Below the pieces are notes generated by a model, which had not been told where the DNA came from, made no database searches, and saw nothing but the letters and a program-made list of their open reading frames with translations. Positions 55,007 through 64,000 of a DNA stretch of 64,000 bases are shown piece after piece (position 1 is the stretch's first letter; the number at the start of each line of letters is the position of its first letter). The stretch lies in the NCBI GenBank assembly GCA_907163375.1, contig CAJQUW010009263.1, positions 124,001 through 188,000 on the forward strand, given 5' to 3'. Origin of the DNA: Prostheceraeus crozeri. Its lineage: Eukaryota; Platyhelminthes; Polycladida; Euryleptidae. A program made the translations under genes and the position numbers.

Positions 55007-55988
55007 TAGGGATGTGCCGATATGAGAAATTTCGCCGATAACCGATACCGATAATTTATCGGCAAAAAAATCAAATATCGGCCGATATATCGGCACTACC
55101 GACATTGATGTTCATGCAACATAGTCAATTTACAATAGCGTGAAGTGTCCCTAATTATTTAACCTATTTAGTATCCGCCCGTTTGACAATAGATTCTTCA
55201 CACAATACATAACCATGCGTGTGAATGTTTTAAGTTAAGATACTCTATTTTTCATGTATTCACTGCAAAACATGGCTCCAATATTAATACTTAAAACGAA
55301 AAGAGTACCCCAATCGATGCTCTGTTGTGAACTTGTAGTTTACCTGAAAATGGCCTTCAGCACTGCTTGACGCTTATGTCGAAATTCATGTCTTGAAAAC
55401 AAAACAGCTTTGGATAAGGATTCAAAACCTAGCTGTGAATATATTCAAATATTCAATATTTTTGATACATATTTGCACCATTGGTGGAAAGAGACATTAA
55501 AAGTATGACATACAGGTACTGACGTAATGCATTCATATAACTCCATTCAAATAATTAAGTATATCAGTACTGAATCTGTATTGCAAAAAGACAGGAGATC
55601 AAACTGAATGGTTTTGCAAACTCACTTGAATTCTTGCAGCTTTTGGAGTCTACATTTGGTTTCACTATCCAGCTAGCAGGAACAGCGGAGCATACTTAGA
55701 AAACATTCAGTCAAAATGCAAGTCCAATCTATTTTTGATTGTATAGCTTATCTGAATATGTGTATTGTGTATATTCATTATTGAAACTATTTGATTTTTC
55801 CTTCATTTGATATTTTAGATAATCGCTACATGTGATAAAAAATACCCATTTAAAAATGCAATTTTCAGTGACAGAAATATCGGTAAACTATCGGCATTTT
55901 TTTAGATATCGGCCAACAACCGATATGTTACAAAAGCTGCCGATGATCGGCATTGCCGATAATCGGCCGATATATCGGCACATCCCTA
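55007..55988. mobile_element. hAT-type MITE, 982 bp
   Basis: The terminal inverted repeats are TAGGGATGTGCCGATAT and its complement. The sub-terminal parts are rich in TATCGGC/GCCGATA. The exact 8-bp duplication TAAATAAC flanks it (54999-55006 and 55989-55996). It has no coding capacity. Confidence 0.92.
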
Positions 55989-55996
55989 TAAATAAC

Positions 55997-57700
55997 AGCA
56001 GTTAACAAACACAAAATAAAAGCACACTCAAAGTTAACCAAGTCCAAGATATCATACTATAGGTAACAAAGGAGGCAAAGCCGATAAAGAAACGGACATG
56101 GATAACAACTGAGAGATTAAATCATGTGTGGCTCAGTCAACCTCACACCAGTGGTGGACACCGCCCCAAACTGAGTAGGGAGGCCTAGTAGATAGATGGG
56201 ACGACTATTTACCCGCGAGGTGTCACGGAAACAAGGTAATAGGAACCATGTTGAAAATTATGCCTAACATAAATTCATAAAATTGATCTGTATCTATATG
56301 TCAATCTTGTTTTAATCTGTCGAGTAAGGCGCACACTGCACTTTGGAATTGACAAAGATCCAAGATCAAAACAATATCTTCCAATCATCTCGTTTTCGCA
56401 TTTCTCATATTATCGGTAGTCACTAGGTCGGCGTGCGGATCTCTGATAGATGTCCATTTATCTATCCATCTGTATTGAGGATATTTCCATCGGAGGAGGC
56501 CATCACAGAAGTTTCAAACAGTTCGCATTGCATTCTTCCGTGAGTTCCTTGCAACTGGTGTCTATTAAGATGTAATTCATAACATGACGACAAAATTTAA
56601 AATGTTAATGCAATGGATTGGGAATTGAATAAGGCAATTTGTTACTTCAGTCTTGACTGTTTGAAAGTTGAAGTCTGAAAAATTGACTAAAAACAAAAAT
56701 CATGTGAGAAGACAAAATTATATGTATCAGTTGACGAAAATGAAAAAATCAGTACGAAAAATGAAACCATTATCGCTGTAAAATCATTTGGACAGCATAG
56801 ATAGATTGCGGGATTCAATTAACTTAAAAAAGACCTAATCATCAGTGCTTTGTTTAACAAAATCAAAGTAGTTAACCGGCTATTGTAGGCCAAGTAAAGT
56901 TTGCTAAAAAATTTCATGATTTTTACCAATTTAAAAAACAATAAATAGGATTAGTAATACGTCATCGAATATTTCATGAAGGTTACCTATCAGCCAATCC
57001 CACACTCTAGAAATAGATGTATTTTATTTGACCGTCGATTAGTAATGCCGTGCACCTAGTTAGGAAATACGTAAGAATATATCGCGCTTAACTGATCAAA
57101 CACATGCATCCAGGTCTTAAATAACTAGGCCTTATTTCTAGGCATATGGTACCGGCTAACATAATTTACTTGCTTAGTTACGGTGAACGGTATTTATTCA
57201 TTTATTATTCGCGTTTCTTGTGCAATCTTGACTGGAACAAAGAAAAAAATCTATACCGTTAGAAGAATCTCCAGATGGTTCCATGTACTAGCAACCCCAT
57301 TTTGCGCATGGACACCATGTTTGGATGCAGTGGTATATAAGCAGCAGCGATAGGAATAGCAGTAGGAATGACAGGAATAGTATAGGCAGCAGCAGCGATA
57401 CATAAGTCTCTGGTGATAGTGGCCTTCTTGTCATGTTGAGGAAATATGCTTTGACTGTTCATGATGATTGAAAATAAGTTTGGAAGAGAGTCAAGTTATT
57501 AATTGTTAATTTATCAAAGTCGCACAAAAAGTTGGTCAATATATTTTGACTATTTACACCATAGCCATTATCAAGACAAGAATGAGATACGCAAAATTCA
57601 TGGTATATACAAAAGATTTAAATTTGATGTATAGAATCACAGAATTAGAACCATATTGACTTAGAAACATGAATGATATCCATTATGCGTAGAATGGAAA
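55997..57700. other. Intergenic, no supported feature
   Basis: No gene, RNA or bounded repeat could be supported. Confidence 0.35.
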
Positions 57701-57719
57701 GATATCTGGCAGCCGTGGA

Positions 57720-57900
57720 AATTCAATAATTACTTGCTGAAAATCAAGTAAATTTCCCGGGATATTACAAATTAACAATAAAAATGAAATGAGATGAACG
57801 ATGGATCCAATTGTTTTGTGGATGATGTGCGACTGGACTCTAACCTACGACTACAGGTTATCAAGACCTGTCACTCTACCGAGTTGCGACCGTTCACATG
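57720..57900 (-). repeat. tRNA-derived SINE-like repeat, copy 1
   Basis: On the minus strand a tRNA-like head (about 57892-57824) has an anticodon-arm-like hairpin ACAGGT...ACCTGT around CTTGATA and a box B-like GGTTAGAGTCC. The body that follows contains CATCGTTCATCTCATTTCAT, shared with copy 2. The acceptor stem is imperfect, so it is not a functional tRNA gene. Confidence 0.5.
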
Positions 57901-57989
57901 CGACGGATGTCAAGTGGCAGAATCATTATCTCCAAACATCAGTTGTCATTGCAATTATGGTCAGTAAATAAATGGTTCATCAAATTTGA

Positions 57990-58180
57990 CTGTCGACATT
58001 ATTACCAACAGAGGGAATTTATGTCAATTGAAGCATCTGAAGCCATATCGCAAATACACTTAACAAAACGAATGAAATGAGATAAACGATAGATGAAATT
58101 ACCGCACAAAAGATGTGCGGCTGGTAGTATTCGAACTTGTGAAGTCTCGCTACAGCCACTGAGCTAAGACAACTTAAATA
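57990..58180 (-). repeat. tRNA-derived SINE-like repeat, copy 2
   Basis: On the minus strand TTAGCTCAGTGG is a good box A, and AGTTCGAATAC ~30 bases on approximates box B. The body contains TATCGTTTATCTCATTTCAT, matching copy 1 with few differences. Same orientation and similar length support one SINE family. Confidence 0.5.
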
Positions 58181-58189
58181 ATAGGCGAT

Positions 58190-59280
58190 TTCCAGGTCGT
58201 CAAAGGCTCAGACATCACCCTGATTTAAGATGCTTTGGATACATTGATAAATTGAAGCATGAGGCGATGGCTTCGAAAATAAAAGATAGTTCTCAATCGC
58301 GGCCTTGATTTGGATGCAAATAGTAGTTTGATGACGACAGCCTCCGAGCGAAGTAAATGATGGCTGAGATGAAAGTATGTGTTTTGAAATATTTGCATTT
58401 TTTGATTTTACAATTAGGCTCAATTCTATTGAACCATCAGAAAACTTACCAATTGACTACTAATACTGGTTGAAATTCACCAATTTTTGCTCTTTTTTAT
58501 TTTAACCACAATCTCAATTTTTTGAATCGTTTCTTTTCTTCCTAAATTCTTCTAGATCTTCGTCCGCAAAATGACCATTTTGGGACACCTTCCAGTATCA
58601 CGGATTATTTTCCAGTAAATAGATACCGTCGATCCTGTAATAGAATCTAATGTTTGAAAATGACAAATCTCCAATTCCAATGAAGAAGCATCCTCCTTCT
58701 GAAAAACAGAAGGCAAATTTTTTGGATTAAACGACGGCTCACGATTCCAGTTTCCGATGGTTTTGAGAAGAAGGGGACATGAATCTGCACGAGTGCCGAA
58801 ATTTATTTCCAAAAGGAAGATACGTTTGTAGTTTCGAAACTGCCGCTTGCACGAATGATTTCATGGAAGCAATGGCGACCGCTTGAATTTCTGGGTCTAA
58901 TTCAAAGAGCTGGCATTTTGCTGACGATCCGATTGAAAAATTGCGATGATTTGACCAAAATTTTGTATCAGTTTTAGTAATTTTCCAACAACTTTTAGGA
59001 ATCTCCTATGAAATTATGAATCGTATCAGAAATTTCTCCTAAAACTAAGTAAGAAGAAACCAAAAAACTTAGATAATAGTAGCTGAAATGCTAAAGCATA
59101 CATTTAATCACTTACTTCGCATTACGAAGCAAATCAATTACGTGCATCATTCTTAAAATGAAAATCGCTTGAAGTTTAATGCATTATACTTTTGTCATGT
59201 CGATTGTTGTATCAGTGAATGACAAGAAATAATCGAGTGAAGGTATGATTTAAATTTTTAGTGTTCGCGCCACGACTGTT
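58190..59280. other. Intergenic, nothing recognised
   Basis: No gene or bounded repeat could be supported. Confidence 0.35.
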
Positions 59281-59291
59281 GCTGATATCTT

Positions 59292-59848
59292 CAAGCCTCC
59301 TATGCTGTCTCAAAAAAAGTTTAGGTTTTTCAAAATCGTCTATTTTTGGGTCATAAATGAAAAATGACGAAGTAATTGGGTTGATATTTGTTCGTCCTAT
59401 TATACCTATGTATCAACATGACTGCATAAGAGACACATGCATTTTCACATTGGCGAGTTCAACTTCTATGTACTTCTCAAAAATGTTAGGGATGGGTGCT
59501 ACTAAGTGCACAACGAATCTACCATTCATGTATAAAGCACCATTTCATAGCAATAGAAAGTGATAACAGCAACCTAATTGACATTAAATGACCAAAATCA
59601 CATCATTCGATATGATTTGAAGTATGAACATGTTCAAAACAAGCTGTATTGTGCATCGCAATATAATTTGCATGAAACTCTTTATTTGTAGATTTTCAAT
59701 GACTATCATTTTCGTCCACAAATGTATAACATGTAAAATTTTTAGGTTTCCTAGGTTCGTAGCAAAACTTTAGGTTAGTTTAGGATTTTTTTCTTGGAAA
59801 TACGAATATTTAGGCTTTTTTAAATTTTAGGTCAGCGTGGGAGGCCTG
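59292..59848. mobile_element. Short hAT-like MITE, 557 bp
   Basis: The ends are imperfect inverted repeats (CAAGCCTCCTATGCTG against CAGGCCTCCCACGCTG). TATCTT lies directly outside both (59286-59291 and 59849-59854), perhaps the remains of a longer duplication. TTTAGGTTT-like phrases are sub-terminal. It is non-coding. Confidence 0.6.
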
Positions 59849-59859
59849 TATCTTTAATA

Positions 59860-61965
59860 AAAAAGGTTTTCAATCTCCCAACAATTTTCGGGCATTCACT
59901 GAAACATTTCAGAATATCTGCATCGACGGATCACAACTCGGTCAACAAACAGTAGAACAATTACGCGGTTAGTCGATGCACCATTATCTGTGCACACGAT
60001 TAATTTATTATGCCGAAGACAAGTTTTCTAAGAACTTTGAAGATTCGACATTTCACAGTAGAAGTATCTTTAAAATGGATCCTCATGGAATCCGGTCACA
60101 CCCTCCCTACGAATATTCCTCAGGTAATGACTCGCAAAGACTGGGTACTATTCCTGAGAACATCGTAGAACTTTGGAAATGATTGGATTATCACGAGGAA
60201 GGGAAATTGTGATCCAATTTCACTAAATTATGATTATCATACTTCATGCATTTTTAGAGGATCATCCCTAATAAAGAAGACAAATTCAACACCGCACCAA
60301 ATACCGGACAGAGTGCGAAAGTACCAGACTGTTCGGAAAATGTTTTAGTATTAAGTTTCTTCGTTGAATTTGACAACAAGATCTGATCATGGACGAAATA
60401 TTGATCATCCCGGATATTGTGTTCATCATAGAAAGAAACCCTTCAACTAAGAACATTTAGTATGGTAAATGAATTCTCTAAAAGCAAGTGGCAGGGCGGT
60501 AGGTTCGTGTTATGAATGGTAATTCGGTAAAAATATAAACAATATGGCGGATCAAAGTATTCTAATCATCAATAACAAAACTGCGAGATTTTAAATATTG
60601 CAGAGAATGGTAGTCAGATAAACAATAATAAAAAAACAGCTATTCTAAAAATTACAGCTGGGATTCAAGGGGATTATTTTACGAATTCAAACAATGACTT
60701 CAGATTTTGCTTCATGACAAACATGATATACGCAACAAATTTCTAGTGCCTACGTAGTGTTTTGTGATGCTTTTCCCCGACAAAGAATGGGCCATAGACA
60801 TCGAGCATCAACAACTGGGTCTAGACTGGACAGCTCCTATCCACATCATTAAAATTCGTGGTAAGTACATTTGGTAGACGAAGAAAGGCAATTTAAAAGA
60901 TGCAAAGCAATTTAATAAAAGCTAGAAGCACAGAACAGGGATGTATAGGTAGAGTGTCGACCAAACAGTAAGTATATCCCTACTCTATGAATTAGACTTT
61001 ACTGCATTCATATACATCGAACATTAATCATTGAGGTCTAGTTGTTGTTGTTCGATGTCTATGACTGCATTATTTCATGTCAGTTGATTATTAGTTCTGA
61101 AGAGCGCATGTTATATAGGAGAAATACAAATGAAAACAAATTGTTTCATTTTTTGATGAAAGCCATTGAGTAAATATGTTAGGTCGAGTGGTAACTCCGC
61201 ATTTATTAAATCCCCAATGTGTATACACTTTCGATTTAAAGTGTATGAATTCGATTTGAATTTTCTTTTGATGAACTCAAGGGAGATACAGTCGGAATTG
61301 TTTCTAAACGTGAGCTATGCGCATTTATGCAGTTTTGTAGAAATTACAACGGAATTGACTGATCATGATAGCATAAAACAGAAGGAAATTACATTGTTTT
61401 ACAGATAGTGCGTGTCTAACACTGCCGTACCAAGTAAGAACACCGTATGAACCATTTTGAAAAGTTTTCAGGAGAGCTAAAAACGCGTTTGCGCTCACAC
61501 ATTTTAGACAAGCCAAGTTATTCATATTATAAGTGATGTCTTATTTGAAGAACAATCAAGACTCATCATCTTTAGTGCCATAATTGCCTTTTATTCGATT
61601 TACTCTTCATGGATGTTGAAAGTATGTTCTTCGTTGGTAAATCATAAATCTCAGTTTGAGTGTTACCACGGAAAAACACCGTATGTTTCTACTTATTACC
61701 TCTCAACTGATGTGCTTGTATTTTGAGCTGATTTCATGGCATTAATATGTGCTAATGCTGTCAAGTATGATAGAACTAACCTTGATGAACACCATTTCGA
61801 TGTAATTGTACACCTAGGCCTACATGTGAGATAAGCCTATTAGAAAATGTTGAGCATGCACATTTCCCTAGTAGCCCAGCCATGGACACAGAATCCATGA
61901 TCAATGATGCAATTGTAGTTAATTTTTGTTATTATTTTGACTCCAAAGGAAAAACACAAGTCACC
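59860..61965. other. Intergenic, no supported feature
   Basis: No gene, RNA or bounded repeat is evident. Confidence 0.35.
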
Positions 61966-61969
61966 ACAA

Positions 61970-62352
61970 TGTCACCACTTCTTTATTTATGTTAATACCA
62001 AGTTCGCATCACGTCCGACATCTTTATACAATCGAGATTGGTGGTTGGTTATTTAATTAAGGCGCGCGCAGCATGGCCGCCGACGTTCTAGATAAACTCA
62101 GATAATAAAACGTTTTAAACAAGAATACATGGACACGCTGAGTAAGATAACTATGACATGAATAGTTTAACGATGAGGTGATGATAATTTAACTACTATT
62201 ACAATTATACACATAAAAGATGATACTTAATAACAGAAAGAAGTAGCTAACACAAAAGTAGCACTATTATCAAGAGATAGAGATAAAAAGTTTGTTAGAT
62301 TCACAGTAATACACTTTTCGTAAAATGCAGTTAAAGTTGAATATCCTACACA
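61970..62352 (-). repeat. 3' LTR of the Ty3/gypsy element
   Basis: On the minus strand the polypurine tract AAAAAGGGGAGC ends at 62353 and is followed by TGTGTAGGATAT, the usual TG start of an LTR. An AATAAA lies near the far side at about 61.99 kb. The far end is approximate since the partner LTR is not in the window. Confidence 0.65.
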
Positions 62353-62373
62353 GCTCCCCTTTTTAAAGCGGAG

Positions 62374-63462
62374 CTACGGTGTAAAATAATAGAGTTGAGG
62401 ATCACCAGAAAAGCGGACTTTGCGACCTGATCGAGTAGTCTGTGGGAGATCAGAAAAAGGACTGTTGGAATTCGGGTTAAGAATGCTGTCTTTAGTTTGA
62501 GAAGGTAGTGGGTTTATGACATCAGGTTGAGATTCGGAGATTTCAGGGAGTTGAGAATCATGAGGTTTGGTTTGAGAGTTCACAGTTGGGTTTGAAGAGT
62601 CACAGTTGAGTTCTGCTTTAGGTCGGATTGTAGCACGTTTGAGTCGGTCAATAGACACAGTTTGTTCATTTCCGTTCATCACAATATGAGCTGTTTTTCC
62701 GGTAATCTTCTTGAGAAAATATGGACCTTGATAAGGCGCTTCTAGTGGTTTCCTGACTCTATCCACACGAAGCCACACGTGAGTGGCGTTGACTAATTGA
62801 GTAGGAGTTTCCACAGAAGGCGGTAATACAGGGTGGGATCTATCAGAACTGTTTTGTAATTCTTTTTCAATGTGCTGTTTGATTTTGTGTAGGAATTGAT
62901 CATCTACAGGCAAGGGTTCTTGAGGAATAGGTGTCATAGCTTGTGTGCCAGTTACTGCATAGAAGGGAGATATTCCGTTGTTTGATGGCAGTAATCGTAA
63001 AGCCATGAGAATCGAGGGCAGATAACTTGTCCAATTAGTTGAAGTTCCACGTAGAGCTTGCTTTATCATTCTATGTCTTCTTTCAATATATCCGTTTGCT
63101 TGAGGATGATATGCCGTTGTTCTCAATCGTACAAATCCAATCTTGTTACTGAGTCGTTGGAACAATTCAGATTCAAATTGGGATCCTCTGTCGGTAATGA
63201 CATGCAAAGGTACACCAAAACGACTAATCCATGTTTCTAAGAAAGCTGTTGCTATCGTTTCGGTAGTGATGTCAACTAGAGGAGCAGCTTCCAACCACTT
63301 TGTTTCTCGATCAATCATTGTCAGCAAATATCGGAAACTGTGTGGACCACTGGAGGGTAGTGGGCCGACTAAGTCTATATGAACTGATTCGAATCGAGCT
63401 GAGGGAAGGCAGAATTTTGTTGGAGCCGATCGGATATGAGTAGTAACCCTGTGGGAACGCAT
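62374..63462 (-). CDS. Ty3/gypsy integrase region
   Basis: The open frame has the integrase core motifs FESVHIDLVGPLPSS (first Asp), VITDRGSQFESELF (second Asp) and TAYHPQANGYIERRHRMIK (Glu). A WLRVDRVRKPLEAPYQGPY segment of the GPY/F type and a Ser/Pro-rich tail ending LYYFTP follow. Integrase inserts reverse-transcribed DNA with a short target duplication. It ends about 20 bases before the polypurine tract. The protein is the C-terminal part of a longer pol polyprotein whose remainder is not visible. Confidence 0.85.
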   Translation of the reverse strand: MRSHRVTTHIRSAPTKFCLPSARFESVHIDLVGPLPSSGPHSFRYLLTMIDRETKWLEAAPLVDITTETIATAFLETWISRFGVPLHVITDRGSQFESELFQRLSNKIGFVRLRTTAYHPQANGYIERRHRMIKQALRGTSTNWTSYLPSILMALRLLPSNNGISPFYAVTGTQAMTPIPQEPLPVDDQFLHKIKQHIEKELQNSSDRSHPVLPPSVETPTQLVNATHVWLRVDRVRKPLEAPYQGPYFLKKITGKTAHIVMNGNEQTVSIDRLKRATIRPKAELNCDSSNPTVNSQTKPHDSQLPEISESQPDVINPLPSQTKDSILNPNSNSPFSDLPQTTRSGRKVRFSGDPQLYYFTP

Positions 63463-63469
63463 CTTGCTA

Positions 63470-64000
63470 ATATCAACAGATTATCTGGCGAGGTAGCGAT
63501 TTTGTGGATAATTTTTTTAAAGGTTCATTTTCGTGTAAAAGCTATCTCCGCATGTGAAAATGGTCATCATTTATCCAAAAACATGTGTAAAATTAAAAAA
63601 CGACAGGTGGCGGAAAAGTTGCTATAATTAGTTGGTAGATATTTGTTTACTAATGCGAGCTGATTTTTCGCCAACCGGCGAAATCGTGGATATTGTAGCA
63701 ACTAATTAGTGGTAAGTAGTAATGTTCGTATATTACCTTCACATGAAAATATATTGTATACTCAGTCTGAACTGATAAAAAGGGATCTTTTTTAATTCAC
63801 GAAGACTTAAACTAAAAAAAGTATTTATCTTCCATAAATGTCGCAGTAAATACTATGATATTATTCATATATTTGTCATTGTTGTAAATTATTGAATGTC
63901 AAGAGATGTTATGAAAATTGATATATGAGGATTCTCTATACTCTTATTATCAAAGAATGATAGTCTGCACTTATTTCTTAGATAGATTAGCCATATGTGG
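63470..64000. other. Window end, nothing recognised
   Basis: A short palindrome-like TTTCGCCAACCGGCGAAA lies near 63.67 kb. No gene could be supported. Confidence 0.3.

Larger units (their letters stand above)
61970..63465 (-). mobile_element. Ty3/gypsy LTR retrotransposon, 3' part only
   Basis: The fossil consists of the integrase end of pol and a downstream long terminal repeat on the minus strand. The order integrase, stop, polypurine tract, TG-starting repeat is that of a Ty3/gypsy element. The upstream part (gag, protease, reverse transcriptase, 5' repeat) is not present in the window. The remaining integrase part is open, suggesting moderate age. Confidence 0.8.

Noticed and set aside
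49843-58180. Functional tRNA genes at three tRNA-like sequences
   Set aside because: None has a convincing acceptor stem together with both promoter boxes. Two share a SINE-like body.
1-64000. CRISPR array, bacterial operon signals or rRNA genes
   Set aside because: No regularly spaced identical repeats with unique spacers and no ribosomal RNA sequence were seen; the DNA is eukaryotic with spliced genes.

Overview
The window is AT-rich animal DNA, probably from an aquatic invertebrate. It has one recognisable host gene, a SOCS4/5-type SH2 protein whose last exon ends near 42.4 kb. The rest is dense in mobile elements. Genus or phylum cannot be decided from the sequence alone.

Positions 1-26 kb are viral-like. 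A Polinton (Maverick/adintovirus-like) element, here called P2, runs from about 8.9 to 26.0 kb and keeps a nearly full gene set. This comprises a protein-primed family B DNA polymerase (broken), two related penton/minor-capsid-like proteins, an adenovirus-type protease, a double jelly-roll major capsid protein, a basic core-like protein, an rve integrase, a packaging ATPase, a basic protein with a hydrophobic tail, a membrane-anchored RING-like protein and a gene reading inward from the right end. A second, inverted copy (P1) leaves the window at position 1, so the two polymerase genes point away from each other around a 4.3 kb unshared centre. Most P2 late genes are open; roughly half a dozen breaks are concentrated in the polymerase and two other genes. 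It reads as a fairly young fossil.

The most interesting part of P2 is at 17.4-18.7 kb on the plus strand, within the capsid block. Two tandem genes share a PC4-like (transcriptional coactivator p15) domain. In the longer one it is followed by a domain that matches both halves of TATA-binding protein. Together with TATA-like boxes upstream of several genes, this suggests the element carried its own transcription-initiation factors.

From 26 to 64 kb the DNA is host sequence loaded with ordinary transposons. Two 2.4-2.6 kb hAT elements lie in opposite orientation, one holding a 1.0 kb MITE and the other a 750 bp hairpin element. Four LINE remnants and the SOCS gene follow. A 6.4 kb hAT-bounded block contains a complete-length mariner and a piggyBac. 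Further on are two hAT-like MITEs, a pair of tRNA-derived SINE-like repeats and the 3' part of a Ty3/gypsy LTR retrotransposon at 62.0-63.5 kb. Target-site duplications were read directly for several of these.
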